Shown: in pieces, positions 53,120 to 62,849 of the stretch
Layout of the letters: each line of letters begins with the position of its first letter
Numbering within the stretch: the first letter of the stretch is position 1
From: a bacterium
Lineage (GTDB): Bacteria > Acidobacteriota > Thermoanaerobaculia > Multivoradales > J023
Direction: 5' to 3'
Assembly: GCA_024226315.1 (NCBI GenBank)
Contig: JAAELT010000636.1
Span: 1-64,000 of the forward strand
DNA: 64,000 nt
The notes under the pieces: generated by a model
Databases searched by the model: none
Seen by the model: the letters and a program-made list of their open reading frames with translations, nothing else
Told to the model about the DNA's origin: nothing
Made by a program: the position numbers and the translations under genes

Positions 53120-55894
53120 CTATGGACAGGTCGCGAACGCCCGGGAGTCGGTAATCGCCGGCGAAGCGTTGCCGAGCGGGTTGAAGTACTCCCGGATCTC
53201 CCCGGTGTCGAGGTCGGTCACCCGCAGCCGGTACCCGACGTCGGTGGTAGCGGCGGCGAAGACCCAGAAGCGGTCGTTGATACCGCAGCCGTCGAGTACC
53301 TTGACCAGCATCTCCCAGTTGGTCTCGCTGAAGAACCACAGGATGCCCGAGTCGCGCGAGTCGACCGGAACCACCTGGCCGGAGCCGGTGTTGCCGTCAT
53401 AGTCGCGCCATTCGACCTCGACCAGAAAGCGGTCGTCGTTCAGGCACAGGTCGACCGAGTTCGGGACACACAGACCCTTCGAGTCGACGCCTTCCCACAG
53501 CGACTCGTCGACGCCCAAGAAGGTTTCCTTCAGCGTCTCCGGGGCCGCTGGACCGGCCCATGACGCATCAACTCCCGAGCCCGCCGAGCAGGTGTCGAAC
53601 GCGGCGGCGTCAGTGATCGCCGGGGAAGCGGTGCCAAGGGGGTTGAAGTACTCGCGGATGGCGCCGATCGCGGTGTCGGTGACGCGCAGAGTGTACTCGA
53701 CGTCGGTGGTGGCGGCAGCAAAGACCCAGAAGCGGTCGTTGAGGGCGCAGCCGTCGAGCACCTTGATCAGCATCTCCCAGTTGTCTTCGCTGAAGAACCA
53801 GAACAGGCCGGAGTCGTCCGAGCCCACCGGCACCACCTGTCCGGAGCCGGTGTTGCCGTCATAGTCCCGCCAGTCGACCTCGACACGAAAACGATCCGCG
53901 TTCAGGCACATTGTCGTGGCATCGGCCACACAGGGTTCGACCTGAGTGATGTCGAACACCCCTCTGTCAGTCGCGGCGTACAGCGTCGAGGGATTCAGGG
54001 AATTGATCACCAATGCTCGAGCCTGCACATTCTCCAGGCCGTTGTCGAAAGCAACCCACAGGTCTCCACCGCCAGTGCTCCTGTAGACCCCGGCGTCGGT
54101 TGCGGCATAGAGGTTCGAAGGATCGTCGGGATCGATCGCCAACGATGTCACGCGGGTCTCGGGCAGACCGGCAGAGAACCAGCTCCCGCCGCTGTCCGTG
54201 CTCCTGAAAACCCCATCGCCGGTGCCGGCATAAAGAACCGTGGGAATGATGGGATCGATAACCAGGCTCCAGACGAGGGTGTCGGGAAGTCCGGCGCTGG
54301 TGGCTGTCCAGAGCCCGCCGCCGTCCATGGTCTGGAATACCCCATCGGTGGTCCCGGCAATAAGGACCGCAGGATTGGTGACATCGATCACCAGGGCATG
54401 GACACTGAGGAAGGAACTGCCGGAGGTCGTCAAGCCGTCGCTGGCGGCCGCCCACTCGGAACCTCCGTTCGTGCTCTTGTAGACCCCATCGTCGGTGCCC
54501 GCATAGACCACTGACGAGGGGCCGATGGCCAAGGACAGGACATATAGATAGTCAGGCAGGCCACTGAGTGCCCAACTCATGCCACTGTCCGTACTTTGGT
54601 AGAGGTAGCCGTTCTCGGAGTCCCCGGCGTACAGGATCGACGGGCTCACAGGGTCGACGGCCAAAGCTCCGACTGCGACGGAACTCAGGCCGCTGCGGAT
54701 CCAGCTGGCGCCTCCATTCGTGCTCTTGTCCACGCCTCCCCTGTACGAGCCTGCGTAGAGTGTGGTGGGGGTCACGGGATCGATCGCCAAGCTCTCGACG
54801 AACGTATCGCTCAGACCGATGTTGGATGCGACCCAACTCGCTGCGCCGTCCGTGCTCCGGAACACCCCTTCGTTTCTCCAGAGGTTGCTGTAGCAATGAT
54901 CATAAATGGAGGTTCCATAGAGAACCGAGGGGCTCGAGGGATGGATCGCGAGGGCCTCGATCGGGTGCGGAACAGTGTCGATCCTGGCCCAAAAGCCGCC
55001 ACCGTTCGTGCTCTTGTAAACGTTTCCGGGACCTCCGAAATATGCTTTACTTGCGACATACAAGGTCGCGGGAGCGATAGGATCGATCACCAGGGATCGG
55101 AAATCTTCTTCACCCAGCCCGTTGCTGAAGGCCTCCCAGGTGGAGCCACCATCCGTGCTCTTGTAGACCCCGCCAAAGGATGCCGCATAGAGAATGGAGG
55201 GTGTGATGGGGTCGATCACCAAAGCCTGGGCAGACCAGCTACTCGAGCCGCTTGTCCAGCTGGCGCCGCCATCCTGACTTCTGTAGACACCCCGGAGGGT
55301 TGCAACATAAATGGTGGAGGGTGTGGTCGGATCGATCACCAAAGCTTCGACGGGTGAGTCGACGAGGCCAATGTTGACGACGGCCCAGCTGCTGCCTCCG
55401 TCCGTGCTCTTGAATACGCTGCCGCCGTCGCCCAGGCAATCTTCGTCGTATGAGCGAGTCCCAGCATAGAGAGTGGAGGGCGTGACAGGATCGATCGCCA
55501 GACTTTGGACCGGACCCGATAATCCAACACTCGTCCAACTGGCGCCGGCATCGGTACTCTTGAGCACTTCATCCCAGCTTCCAGCATACAGAGTGGAAGG
55601 TGTCACCGGATCGATCGCCAAGCTGAATACTGCGCCGAACTCATCAGAATAGACGCCTGTCCAGCTAACGCCGTTGTCCGTGCTCTTGAACACATGACCC
55701 TGATATGTCCAAACGGAGAAGGATCCGGCGTAAAGGGTGGAAGGAGTCATCGGATCGATCGCCAGAGCGTGGACAAAGCCGCCATAAGGACCTTGCGAGG
55801 TCCACTCGTTGATACCGGCATCCGCGGATTCAACGTATGCCGTGCACAACCAGACCATGGCGATCGAAGCGCTGACATTGGATTTGTAGAACAT
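53120..55894 (-). CDS. Secreted BNR-repeat propeller protein with two shared domains
   Basis: A 924-aa protein with a signal peptide. Residues ~25-690 contain more than ten BNR/Asp-box repeats (SxDxGxxW type: STDNGVSWTGV, STDGGSSWAVV, SQDGGASWTSG, each followed by ALVIDPxTPSxLYA), as in sortilin/sialidase-type propellers that bind glycans or proteins. Two shared domains close the protein (DNA ~53590-53934 and 53126-53473). GGAGAGGAG stands upstream of the ATG at 55894; the 26-bp gap to the gene at 55921 indicates co-transcription. Enzyme activity is not supported. Confidence 0.85.
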   Translation of the reverse strand: MFYKSNVSASIAMVWLCTAYVESADAGINEWTSQGPYGGFVHALAIDPMTPSTLYAGSFSVWTYQGHVFKSTDNGVSWTGVYSDEFGAVFSLAIDPVTPSTLYAGSWDEVLKSTDAGASWTSVGLSGPVQSLAIDPVTPSTLYAGTRSYDEDCLGDGGSVFKSTDGGSSWAVVNIGLVDSPVEALVIDPTTPSTIYVATLRGVYRSQDGGASWTSGSSSWSAQALVIDPITPSILYAASFGGVYKSTDGGSTWEAFSNGLGEEDFRSLVIDPIAPATLYVASKAYFGGPGNVYKSTNGGGFWARIDTVPHPIEALAIHPSSPSVLYGTSIYDHCYSNLWRNEGVFRSTDGAASWVASNIGLSDTFVESLAIDPVTPTTLYAGSYRGGVDKSTNGGASWIRSGLSSVAVGALAVDPVSPSILYAGDSENGYLYQSTDSGMSWALSGLPDYLYVLSLAIGPSSVVYAGTDDGVYKSTNGGSEWAAASDGLTTSGSSFLSVHALVIDVTNPAVLIAGTTDGVFQTMDGGGLWTATSAGLPDTLVWSLVIDPIIPTVLYAGTGDGVFRSTDSGGSWFSAGLPETRVTSLAIDPDDPSNLYAATDAGVYRSTGGGDLWVAFDNGLENVQARALVINSLNPSTLYAATDRGVFDITQVEPCVADATTMCLNADRFRVEVDWRDYDGNTGSGQVVPVGSDDSGLFWFFSEDNWEMLIKVLDGCALNDRFWVFAAATTDVEYTLRVTDTAIGAIREYFNPLGTASPAITDAAAFDTCSAGSGVDASWAGPAAPETLKETFLGVDESLWEGVDSKGLCVPNSVDLCLNDDRFLVEVEWRDYDGNTGSGQVVPVDSRDSGILWFFSETNWEMLVKVLDGCGINDRFWVFAAATTDVGYRLRVTDLDTGEIREYFNPLGNASPAITDSRAFATCP

Positions 55895-55920
55895 CGAACT
55901 TCTCCTCTCCGCGGAGCGTC

Positions 55921-58194
55921 TCAAAGTCCGCAGGCGCCAAACGCATGAGTGTCGGTGATTGCGGCGGAAGAGGTGCCCAGCGGGTTGAAATACTCCCGGA
56001 TCTCCCCGGTGTCGAGGTCGGTAACCCGCAGCCGGTACTCGACGTCGGTGGTGGCGGCAGCGAACACCCAGTAGTGGTCGTTGATGCCGCAGCCGTCGAG
56101 CACCTTGACCAGCATTTCCCAGTTGGTGTCGCTGAAGAACCACAGGATGCCCGAGTCGCGCGCGTCGACCGGGACCACCTGGCCGGAGCCGGTGTTGCCG
56201 TCGTAGTCCCGCCACTCGACCTCGACCAGGAAGCGGTCGTCGTTCAGACAAAGGTCGACCGGGCTCGAGACGCACAGGCCCTCCGAGCCGATGCCGTCCC
56301 ACAGTGACTCGTCGACGCCGAAGAAGGATGTCTTCAGCATCTCCGGCGCCTCCGGATCGGCCCACGACGCGCCGGCCGTCGAGCTCGCCGAGCAAGTGTC
56401 GAAGGCAGCCGCGTCGGTGATCGCCGGCGACGCGGTGCCTAGCGGATTTAAGTACTCACGGCTGGTGCCGATCGCGGTGTCGGTCACCCGCAGTGCATAC
56501 TCGACATCGGTAGTGGCGGCGGCGTAGACCCAGAAGCGGTCGTTGATGCTGCAGCCGTCGAGCACCTTGATCAGCATCTCCCAGTTTTCCTCGCTGAAGA
56601 ACCAGAACAGGCCGGAGTCGTCCGAGGCCACCGGCACCACCCAGCTGGAGCCAGTGTTGCCGTCGTAGTCCCGCCATTCGACTTCGACGCGGAAGCGCTC
56701 CCGGCTCAGGCACAAGCCCTGGGAATCCAGTGTGCAGACTACAGGCGCGGGTCTCCAGGTCTGATTGGCGCCTCCGTGACACTCGAAGAGTTGCGTCGGC
56801 GTGCCGTCGGTGGAGGTGGCGGCCTTGACGTCCAGGCACCGGCCGGTCCCGAGATGGATCAGGCCGGAAGGTTTGGAAACCCCAGGGCTCACTAGCTTCC
56901 ACCGGTCGTACTGCCCATCGCACTCGCCCATCACCACCGGGTTGTCGCCCGATTCGTCCGCGGAGGTCGGGACGAGGCACTTGTCCCCGATGCCCCGGAT
57001 CCTCTGGGGCGACGATGTCAGGTCCATTCGCCAGCGCTGATTTTCACCGCCGTGGCAGCGGAAGAGATTAACCGACGTGCTGTCGGCCGGGTCTGCGCCT
57101 TCGATGTCGAGGCATTTGCCGTCGAGCCCGGACAGCGCGAACCGTGGAGCCTCGAATCGTCGGCAATGAACAGAGCCTAATGGCAGAATTGGATCCTCGC
57201 TCTCCCAAGCCTCGGCCCAGACGACTACGAAGTCCCCATCGGCAAAGGCCGCTACCGAAGGGATCAAGGCGCGAGGACCAGCATCGATCTCGAACTCCTC
57301 TCCCAAAGCCATGCCGTCGGTAGCAAAGCGTCGACCCCGGATGCGCTCCCCTCTCCTCCACACCGCCACGAAGCCACCGTCGATCGGAGCCGAAACCGAG
57401 GGTCTCTGAATCCATACAGTGTCGATGTTGACTTGAAACTCCTCGCCCAGGGCAATGCCGTCGCCAGAAAAGCGCCGGGCCTTGACACTCTCATAGCCCT
57501 CCCAGACGAGCACGAAGCCGCCATCGGTCAGGCACGCAACCGAGGGAGACTTCTGGGCATGGGCAGTATCGGTACTCACCTCGAACTGCTCTCCCGCGGG
57601 TGTGCCGTCAGGGGCATATACTCGAGCCTGTATGCTGCGCTGTTCGTAGCCTGAGCCGGTCGAACCATGGCTTTTCCACACCACCACGAAGCCATCGTCG
57701 GCCAAAACCGAAACCGAAGGTGACGCTACAGAGATCCCAGCCGGGCCAGGGACGGTAAGGGTGTTGACCCGAAACTCCTCCCCAAGAGCCGCGCCGTCGG
57801 CGGCATAGCGTTGACCCTGTACGCGTTCATTGTCCGATCCACTCGATCCTCGGCTCTGCCATACGACGACGAAGCCGCCATCGGCCTGAGCCGCTACCGA
57901 AGCGTCCTGGGCGGTGACTCCGTAGGGGTTTACCTGGAATTCCTCTCCTACGGCTGTGCCGTCGCCTGTGAATCGCTGGCCTTGCACAGACCAATCAAAG
58001 GAATCTTGGCTCGTCCACACCACCACGAAGTCGCCCTCGGCAAGTGCTGACACCGAGACTCGCCGATCAAAGTTTGCAGGGTAGTAATTGACTTGAAACT
58101 CGTCGCCGGCCGGAACCACGCCTTGGCCGTGGATCGGCGGCACGCACACCAGAAGAAGTGCCATCACGAGCAACGTCCGCGCCTGAGTGCCCAT
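55921..58194 (-). CDS. Secreted propeller-like/ricin-lectin protein, first gene of riboswitch operon
   Basis: A 757-aa protein with signal peptide (MGTQARTLLVMALLLVCVPP). It has the same layout as the gene at 50877: ~50-residue repeats (SVAAQADGGFVVVWQSRG, GQRYAADGAALGEEFRV) to about residue 370, ricin-type trefoil (~375-500: GKCLDIEGADPADSTSVNLF, CHGGANQTWRP), then two shared domains (DNA ~56395-56737 and 55930-56275). GGAGG lies 7 bp before the ATG. The 5' leader carries a GEMM-I riboswitch, so expression should respond to a cyclic dinucleotide. Confidence 0.85.
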   Translation of the reverse strand: MGTQARTLLVMALLLVCVPPIHGQGVVPAGDEFQVNYYPANFDRRVSVSALAEGDFVVVWTSQDSFDWSVQGQRFTGDGTAVGEEFQVNPYGVTAQDASVAAQADGGFVVVWQSRGSSGSDNERVQGQRYAADGAALGEEFRVNTLTVPGPAGISVASPSVSVLADDGFVVVWKSHGSTGSGYEQRSIQARVYAPDGTPAGEQFEVSTDTAHAQKSPSVACLTDGGFVLVWEGYESVKARRFSGDGIALGEEFQVNIDTVWIQRPSVSAPIDGGFVAVWRRGERIRGRRFATDGMALGEEFEIDAGPRALIPSVAAFADGDFVVVWAEAWESEDPILPLGSVHCRRFEAPRFALSGLDGKCLDIEGADPADSTSVNLFRCHGGENQRWRMDLTSSPQRIRGIGDKCLVPTSADESGDNPVVMGECDGQYDRWKLVSPGVSKPSGLIHLGTGRCLDVKAATSTDGTPTQLFECHGGANQTWRPAPVVCTLDSQGLCLSRERFRVEVEWRDYDGNTGSSWVVPVASDDSGLFWFFSEENWEMLIKVLDGCSINDRFWVYAAATTDVEYALRVTDTAIGTSREYLNPLGTASPAITDAAAFDTCSASSTAGASWADPEAPEMLKTSFFGVDESLWDGIGSEGLCVSSPVDLCLNDDRFLVEVEWRDYDGNTGSGQVVPVDARDSGILWFFSDTNWEMLVKVLDGCGINDHYWVFAAATTDVEYRLRVTDLDTGEIREYFNPLGTSSAAITDTHAFGACGL

Positions 58195-58245
58195 GGTTTT
58201 GCCTCCCTCTGGCGCCACCGCGCCAAGAACGAAAGTCGCCGAGCT

Positions 58246-58363
58246 ACCCTTCGGCAGCCCGGCGATCTTGGGTTCCTCCTAGCGCTGTGGAGACACGCTG
58301 AAGGAAGAGAGGATCCGTGGCTTTGCGGCGCCGCCTTTCGGCGGCTGTACCCTTATCGAGGCA
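58246..58363 (-). ncRNA. GEMM-I riboswitch (cyclic di-GMP type)
   Basis: On the minus strand the leader reads CGATAAGGGTACAGCCGCC, GAAA tetraloop, GGCGGC, then CGCAAAGCCACGGATCC, a variable stem, and AGATCGCCGGGCTGCCGAA. These are the conserved blocks of the GEMM-I aptamer in the right order: the GAAA-capped first stem, CGCAAAGCCACGG, the second stem with tetraloop receptor, and GCCGGG(T/C)TGCCGA. Downstream, hairpin TGGCGC-GGTG-GCGCCA ends just before GAGGGAGG of the gene at 58194, so control is likely at ribosome access. Whether the ligand is c-di-GMP or cGAMP depends on one base that I cannot place with certainty. Confidence 0.82.
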
Positions 58364-58787
58364 ACTTTTTAGTATCCGGCAGAGCCGATCGCCCGGAAAC
58401 GCCCGAACGGGTAGGCCTCCTGCAACCCTTCTGGGCAGGCCAGCTGGACATTGGCCCATTTCATCTCGGCCTTCCGCATCTAAATGTGAGGACCAGGCAA
58501 CTTGGCCTGGTCTCGCAAGACCGAAAACGGTGAATTCATGTATCAACGAGTGGCACGAGTCCGGAGCTATCAGAACCGGTGGCGTGATTTCGGCATCGGA
58601 TCGCCGCCTCGTGACACATCTGTCGTGGTTTGGGAGGCCTGCGGTGAATCACCGCGGCGAGACCAGAGAGCACGACCTGCGGTGCCACCTCTTCGGTCTC
58701 GCGGGCCTCCTGCCGCCACCCTGATATCATCGGGACATGCACCGCGCCGCCGACGCGGTTTCGACTCACGACCTCCGCTCCACTGCC
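58364..58787. other. Divergent intergenic region
   Basis: This 424-bp stretch separates the riboswitch-headed operon from the outer-membrane protein gene. On the minus strand GATACT (58376-58371) could be the -10 box of the riboswitch transcript. Apart from the palindrome at 58491-58512 I see no further signal and no gene. Confidence 0.4.
58491..58512. promoter_or_regulatory. Palindrome in divergent promoter region
   Basis: Perfect 8-bp arms gaccaggc and gcctggtc around aacttg, between two divergent transcription units. The symmetry suits a dimeric regulator site; no T-run follows on either side, so a terminator is less likely. Confidence 0.4.
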
Positions 58788-60431
58788 ATGAGGGCAACAC
58801 CCACGCGCTCGCTCCCCCGCACCGTGGCTTTCGCGGCCGCGGTCACCCTCGTCGCCGCCTCGGTTGTACACGCCCAGACCAACGAGGAAATCGGCGCCGG
58901 CATACAGTTCAGCTTCGCACCCCCCGGGGCCCGGAGCCTGGCCATGGGCAGCGCCTTCTCGGGCCTGGCGGACGACGCCACCGCCGCTTTCGCCAATCCC
59001 GCCGGCCTGATCTGGCTCACCCGTAGCGAGGTCTCGATCGAGGGCAGGCACCGCACCTACACGACACGATATCCGTTCAGCGGCAGCGCCTCGGGGGCGC
59101 CCACCGGCCTCGGTATCGACACGGTTCCGGACGTCGAGCTCCGCGATTTCGACTCGGACGTCGCCGGCGTGTCGTTCCTGTCCTACGCCCATGTCTTCGG
59201 CGAGCGCAAGCCCCGGCTCTCCAGGCTGCGGCTGGCCTTCCACCGACACGAGCTCGCCACCTACGAGGCGCGGCTGGCCAGCGAAGGCGCGTTCATCCGC
59301 GACGCCGGCGACGGCCCGCCGATCGAGCAACAGCGCAACCGGGCACGGCTTGCGGCCCTGATGGGCGACCTCGACCTCACCGTCATCGGCCATGGCGCCT
59401 CGGCCGCCTACAGCGTCACCGACAACCTGTGGCTGGGGGCCGGGCTGTCCTACTACACCTTCGACTTCGACGCCGTGACCCGTCGCTTCGCCACCGAGCT
59501 GCCGGCGCGGGATGACTTCGGCGTCATCCTGCCCGACGGCCGCTCCAACGTGGTGCTCGGCCCGGCCGACTTCAGCGACGCCAACGAGAGCGAGCGCTCG
59601 TACCAGGACGGCGACGATGGCGAGCTGGCGGGCACCATCGGCCTGATCTGGAAGTCTGGGGGCAGCGTGCGCGCGGGCGAGCCGATCAACTGGAGCATCG
59701 GCCTGGTGTACCGCCAGGGGCCGAGCTTCGACCTCGACTACCGGTTCCAGTACGAGGATCAGCGCATCGCGCTGCGGGAGGAAACCGGGAACCAGAACTT
59801 CACGGACCCCGCCGTCGAACGAGCGCTCACCGGCCGGACGCGGTTCGAGGTGCCGGACGTCGTCAGCCTGGGGTTCATGTTCCGGCCCTCCCTCGTGCCC
59901 GACAACGCCCTGACCGTGAGCTTCGAGGTCGCCCACGTCGGCTACTCGAGCCTGAAGCCGGAGGCGAACCTGATCGCCACCGCCCTGCGCGGCCTGAGCG
60001 AGGACGGCCGGGACCTGGCCGGACCGACCTGCGGCGAGTACGACCGGCGCGGCAACCGCTACCCGTTCGGCGGCGAGACCCGCTCGGAGGTGCCGTGCCT
60101 CTCGCCGTTTATCGACAGCTTCCGAGTCGAGGACGCCGAGGAATTCCATCTCGGCGTCGAGTACCTCTTCGACCGCAAACAGGCATTCGCCCTGCGTGCC
60201 GGCGCCTGGTATGACCCGGACCACCAGCTGGCGTACGACTTCGGCGGCCGCGATCCGAATGATTCCCAACCCGAGGATCGCTTCGGCCTGCGCTTCGCCG
60301 AAGGCGAGGACGAATTCCACTGGACCGGCGGCTTCGGCGTGGTCTTCTCGCGCCTCCAGATCGACTTCGCCTTCGACCTCTCCGGCCGCGCCGACGTCTT
60401 CAGCCTGTCGAGCGTCTACAGGTTTCGGTAG
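58788..60431 (+). CDS. FadL/OMPP1-like outer-membrane barrel protein
   Basis: A 547-aa protein with a signal peptide (TVAFAAAVTLVAASVVHAQ) and the N-terminal block PPGARSLAMGSAFSGLADDA, TAAFANPAGLIWLTRSEVSI, which is the hallmark of FadL/TodX-type transporters and related PorV-like barrels. The rest alternates amphipathic strands and ends ADVFSLSSVYRFR, with a C-terminal aromatic-type beta-signal. It could carry hydrophobic compounds or act in protein export. The start at 58788 was chosen for its compact signal peptide; an in-frame ATG at 58737 is possible. Confidence 0.82.
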   Translation: MRATPTRSLPRTVAFAAAVTLVAASVVHAQTNEEIGAGIQFSFAPPGARSLAMGSAFSGLADDATAAFANPAGLIWLTRSEVSIEGRHRTYTTRYPFSGSASGAPTGLGIDTVPDVELRDFDSDVAGVSFLSYAHVFGERKPRLSRLRLAFHRHELATYEARLASEGAFIRDAGDGPPIEQQRNRARLAALMGDLDLTVIGHGASAAYSVTDNLWLGAGLSYYTFDFDAVTRRFATELPARDDFGVILPDGRSNVVLGPADFSDANESERSYQDGDDGELAGTIGLIWKSGGSVRAGEPINWSIGLVYRQGPSFDLDYRFQYEDQRIALREETGNQNFTDPAVERALTGRTRFEVPDVVSLGFMFRPSLVPDNALTVSFEVAHVGYSSLKPEANLIATALRGLSEDGRDLAGPTCGEYDRRGNRYPFGGETRSEVPCLSPFIDSFRVEDAEEFHLGVEYLFDRKQAFALRAGAWYDPDHQLAYDFGGRDPNDSQPEDRFGLRFAEGEDEFHWTGGFGVVFSRLQIDFAFDLSGRADVFSLSSVYRFR

Positions 60432-60440
60432 GAAGCGGAC

Positions 60441-62849
60441 ATGACCAACCCCAGGACGACGGCGCTTCGAATCGCGGCAGCGATCGCCTTGGCCCTGACG
60501 CTGCCCGGCGCCGTCAGGGCCGACTATCAAGACCTCTACCGCGCCGGCCTGCGCGCCTTCGAGTTCGGTCTCTGGCGCGAGGCGCTGGTGTTCTTCGAGG
60601 CCGCGATCGAGCAGCGGCCGGAGGCCGGTCCGTCGGTGCGCGAGTACGGCATGTGGCAAGCGCCCTACCTGCCCTACTTCCACCAGGGCCGCGCGCTCTA
60701 CCACCTCGGCAGCTACGCCGAGGCGCTCGAGGCGCTGGAGAAATCCGAGGCCCAAGGCGCCATCCTGAAACGAAAGTCCCGCCAGTACCACCGCGAGCTG
60801 GTACGGCTGCGCGCCGAGATCGAGGAGAAGATCGCCCAGGAGGTCCGCGTGATGACCCGCGGTGCCGCCGCCGACCACGAGCAGATGGCGGCGCTCGAGG
60901 GCGCGCGGATGGTCGACGAGGGCAAGCTCCGCGCCCTGGGTCCGGACTACGAGGAGATCGACACCTCGCTGCGCCGCACGGTCGACAGCCTGAACGCCGA
61001 CTCCCTGCTCGACGCCGCCTCGGAGCTGCGGCGTGCGACCGGCCTGCTCGACCGGGCACGGGAGCGGTTCGAGCAGCTCAAGAACGAGAAGGAGCAGCGA
61101 GACCGGGCTCTCGAGCGCGAGCTGGCGCGCCGGGAGCGAGAAGAACAGCTGCGCCAGGCGCGGGCGGACCGCGACCGGGCAGCGGAGCTGATCGGCGGCG
61201 ACGGCTGCGAGCTGAAGGCGGTGTGGCAGCTCGAAGACATGGAGGCCGGCGGCCTGCTCGCCGGCGAGGAGGATCCGGCCGACCGGCCCGCGGCCCTGCT
61301 GGGGCGCGCCTACCTGCAATGCGACCGCCTGCAGCTGGCCGAGCAGGCCCTGGCGCGCGCCGAGGCCGGCGGGCTGGGTGGCGACCACCTGGCCTCTTTG
61401 ACCACGGACTTGGCGGAGCGCCGGTCACGAGCCCCCGCGGTCGAGCGCTGGACCGACCCCTCCGAGCGGGTGGCCGCCGCGAGTGACTATTCCCTGGCGG
61501 CCGCCTGGGCCGGCGCCGAGGAATGCCACCTCCAGGCCGTCTCCGAGCGCATCGAGCAAGCGCGCGCCGCGCTTGGGGCCTCCCCGACGGGCGCCGCTTC
61601 GCCCCTCGGGCCGAACGAGCCACCGCTCCCCGCCGGCTACAACCCCGATCTGGTGCTGGCTCGCGCGCACGCGCGCTGCGGCGACCGGGACGGCGTGGAA
61701 CGCCATCTCGAGCTGGCCAGGTCTTCCAGCGGAACAACCTCTGGCCGAACATCATCTCTCGCCGAGCTCGAGTCCTGGCTGGCGCGGCGACCCAAGCCCG
61801 AGCCCTACACCGGCAGCTTCGCCCTGCTGATCGGCGCCTGGGACTACAGCGATGCCGAGGGTTGGCCGACCCTCTACAAACCGGGGGAGGACATCCGCGA
61901 GGTGCGCGCGGCGCTCGAGAGCCACGGCTTCGAGGTCCAGAGCCTCGAGAACCCGTCCCGCCAGGTGCTGGAGCAGACCCTGGACGAGTTCTTCCTGCGC
62001 CACGGCGGCGAGCCGAGCCACCGGCTGGTGTTCTACTACGCGGGCCACGGTCACACCGAGATCACGGTACACGGCATCAAGCTCGGTTTCCTGGTGCCGG
62101 TCGACGCCGGCGACCCGAATACAGACCGCGGGCGACTGCGGGAGCTCTTCGGCATGGAGCGCTTCCGCGAGTACGCCATCCGCAGCAATGCCAACGACAT
62201 CCTGTTCATGTTCGATTCCTGTTTCGCCGGCACCGTTTTCCGGGCCACCAAGTCCTGCGCCCTGCCGAATTGCATACCGCCGGACGGCACGGACCTGTCC
62301 TTCGGCGAGCTGGTCTCCCGGCCGGTGCGGATGTTCCTGACCGCGGGCGACGAAGAGGAGCGCGTGCCCGATGACAGCCTCTTCCGCCGCATGGTGACCC
62401 GCGGCCTGCACGGCGAGGCGGACGGCAACACCGATGGCTTCATCCTCGGCCGCGAGCTCGGCTACTTCGTACAGAACCGGGTGATAACGAAACAACGGAT
62501 CGCCAGGTCCCGGTTCAAGACCTCGAGACTCGGCCTGGAGCCGGCGGAGCCCAAGTGGGGCACCCTGATCGAGGGCAGCTTCGGCCTCGGCGATCTGTGG
62601 TTCGACGTGCCCAGGGAAGCCCGACGGTCGGTGGGCGAGAGCCCGGAGGGCGTCCAGCGCAGGGTCGATCCCGAGATCACTTACTGGACCGCCGCCCGGA
62701 CCAGCGCCGACCTGCGCGACTATCGCCACTACCTGGAACGCTTCCCCGGCGGGTATTTCGCCGGCCTGGCGGAGTGGATCCTCGAGCGCGCCGATCCCGA
62801 GGGCCGTCCCCCTCTGGTCGGCGGGCCGCCCGCCGATGGCGGCCGGTAA
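60441..62849 (+). CDS. Secreted TPR/coiled-coil caspase-like protease
   Basis: An 802-aa protein with signal peptide (AAAIALALTLPGAVRA). Residues ~30-130 are TPR-like (AFEFGLWREALVFFEAAIEQ), ~130-260 an Arg/Glu-rich coiled coil (RALERELARREREEQLRQAR), and ~455-700 a C14 caspase domain: FALLIGAWDYSDAEGW, His536 in FYYAGHGHTEI and Cys594 in MFDSCFAGT. The dyad is intact. An export signal is unusual for a caspase, so it probably acts in the periplasm. It starts 9 bp after the FadL-like gene and is followed by a second FadL-like gene, suggesting one functional unit. Confidence 0.87.
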   Translation: MTNPRTTALRIAAAIALALTLPGAVRADYQDLYRAGLRAFEFGLWREALVFFEAAIEQRPEAGPSVREYGMWQAPYLPYFHQGRALYHLGSYAEALEALEKSEAQGAILKRKSRQYHRELVRLRAEIEEKIAQEVRVMTRGAAADHEQMAALEGARMVDEGKLRALGPDYEEIDTSLRRTVDSLNADSLLDAASELRRATGLLDRARERFEQLKNEKEQRDRALERELARREREEQLRQARADRDRAAELIGGDGCELKAVWQLEDMEAGGLLAGEEDPADRPAALLGRAYLQCDRLQLAEQALARAEAGGLGGDHLASLTTDLAERRSRAPAVERWTDPSERVAAASDYSLAAAWAGAEECHLQAVSERIEQARAALGASPTGAASPLGPNEPPLPAGYNPDLVLARAHARCGDRDGVERHLELARSSSGTTSGRTSSLAELESWLARRPKPEPYTGSFALLIGAWDYSDAEGWPTLYKPGEDIREVRAALESHGFEVQSLENPSRQVLEQTLDEFFLRHGGEPSHRLVFYYAGHGHTEITVHGIKLGFLVPVDAGDPNTDRGRLRELFGMERFREYAIRSNANDILFMFDSCFAGTVFRATKSCALPNCIPPDGTDLSFGELVSRPVRMFLTAGDEEERVPDDSLFRRMVTRGLHGEADGNTDGFILGRELGYFVQNRVITKQRIARSRFKTSRLGLEPAEPKWGTLIEGSFGLGDLWFDVPREARRSVGESPEGVQRRVDPEITYWTAARTSADLRDYRHYLERFPGGYFAGLAEWILERADPEGRPPLVGGPPADGGR

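Noticed and set aside
58491..58512. Rho-independent terminator
   Set aside because: The hairpin is strong but no T-run follows on either strand, and it lies between divergent genes, so an operator is more likely.
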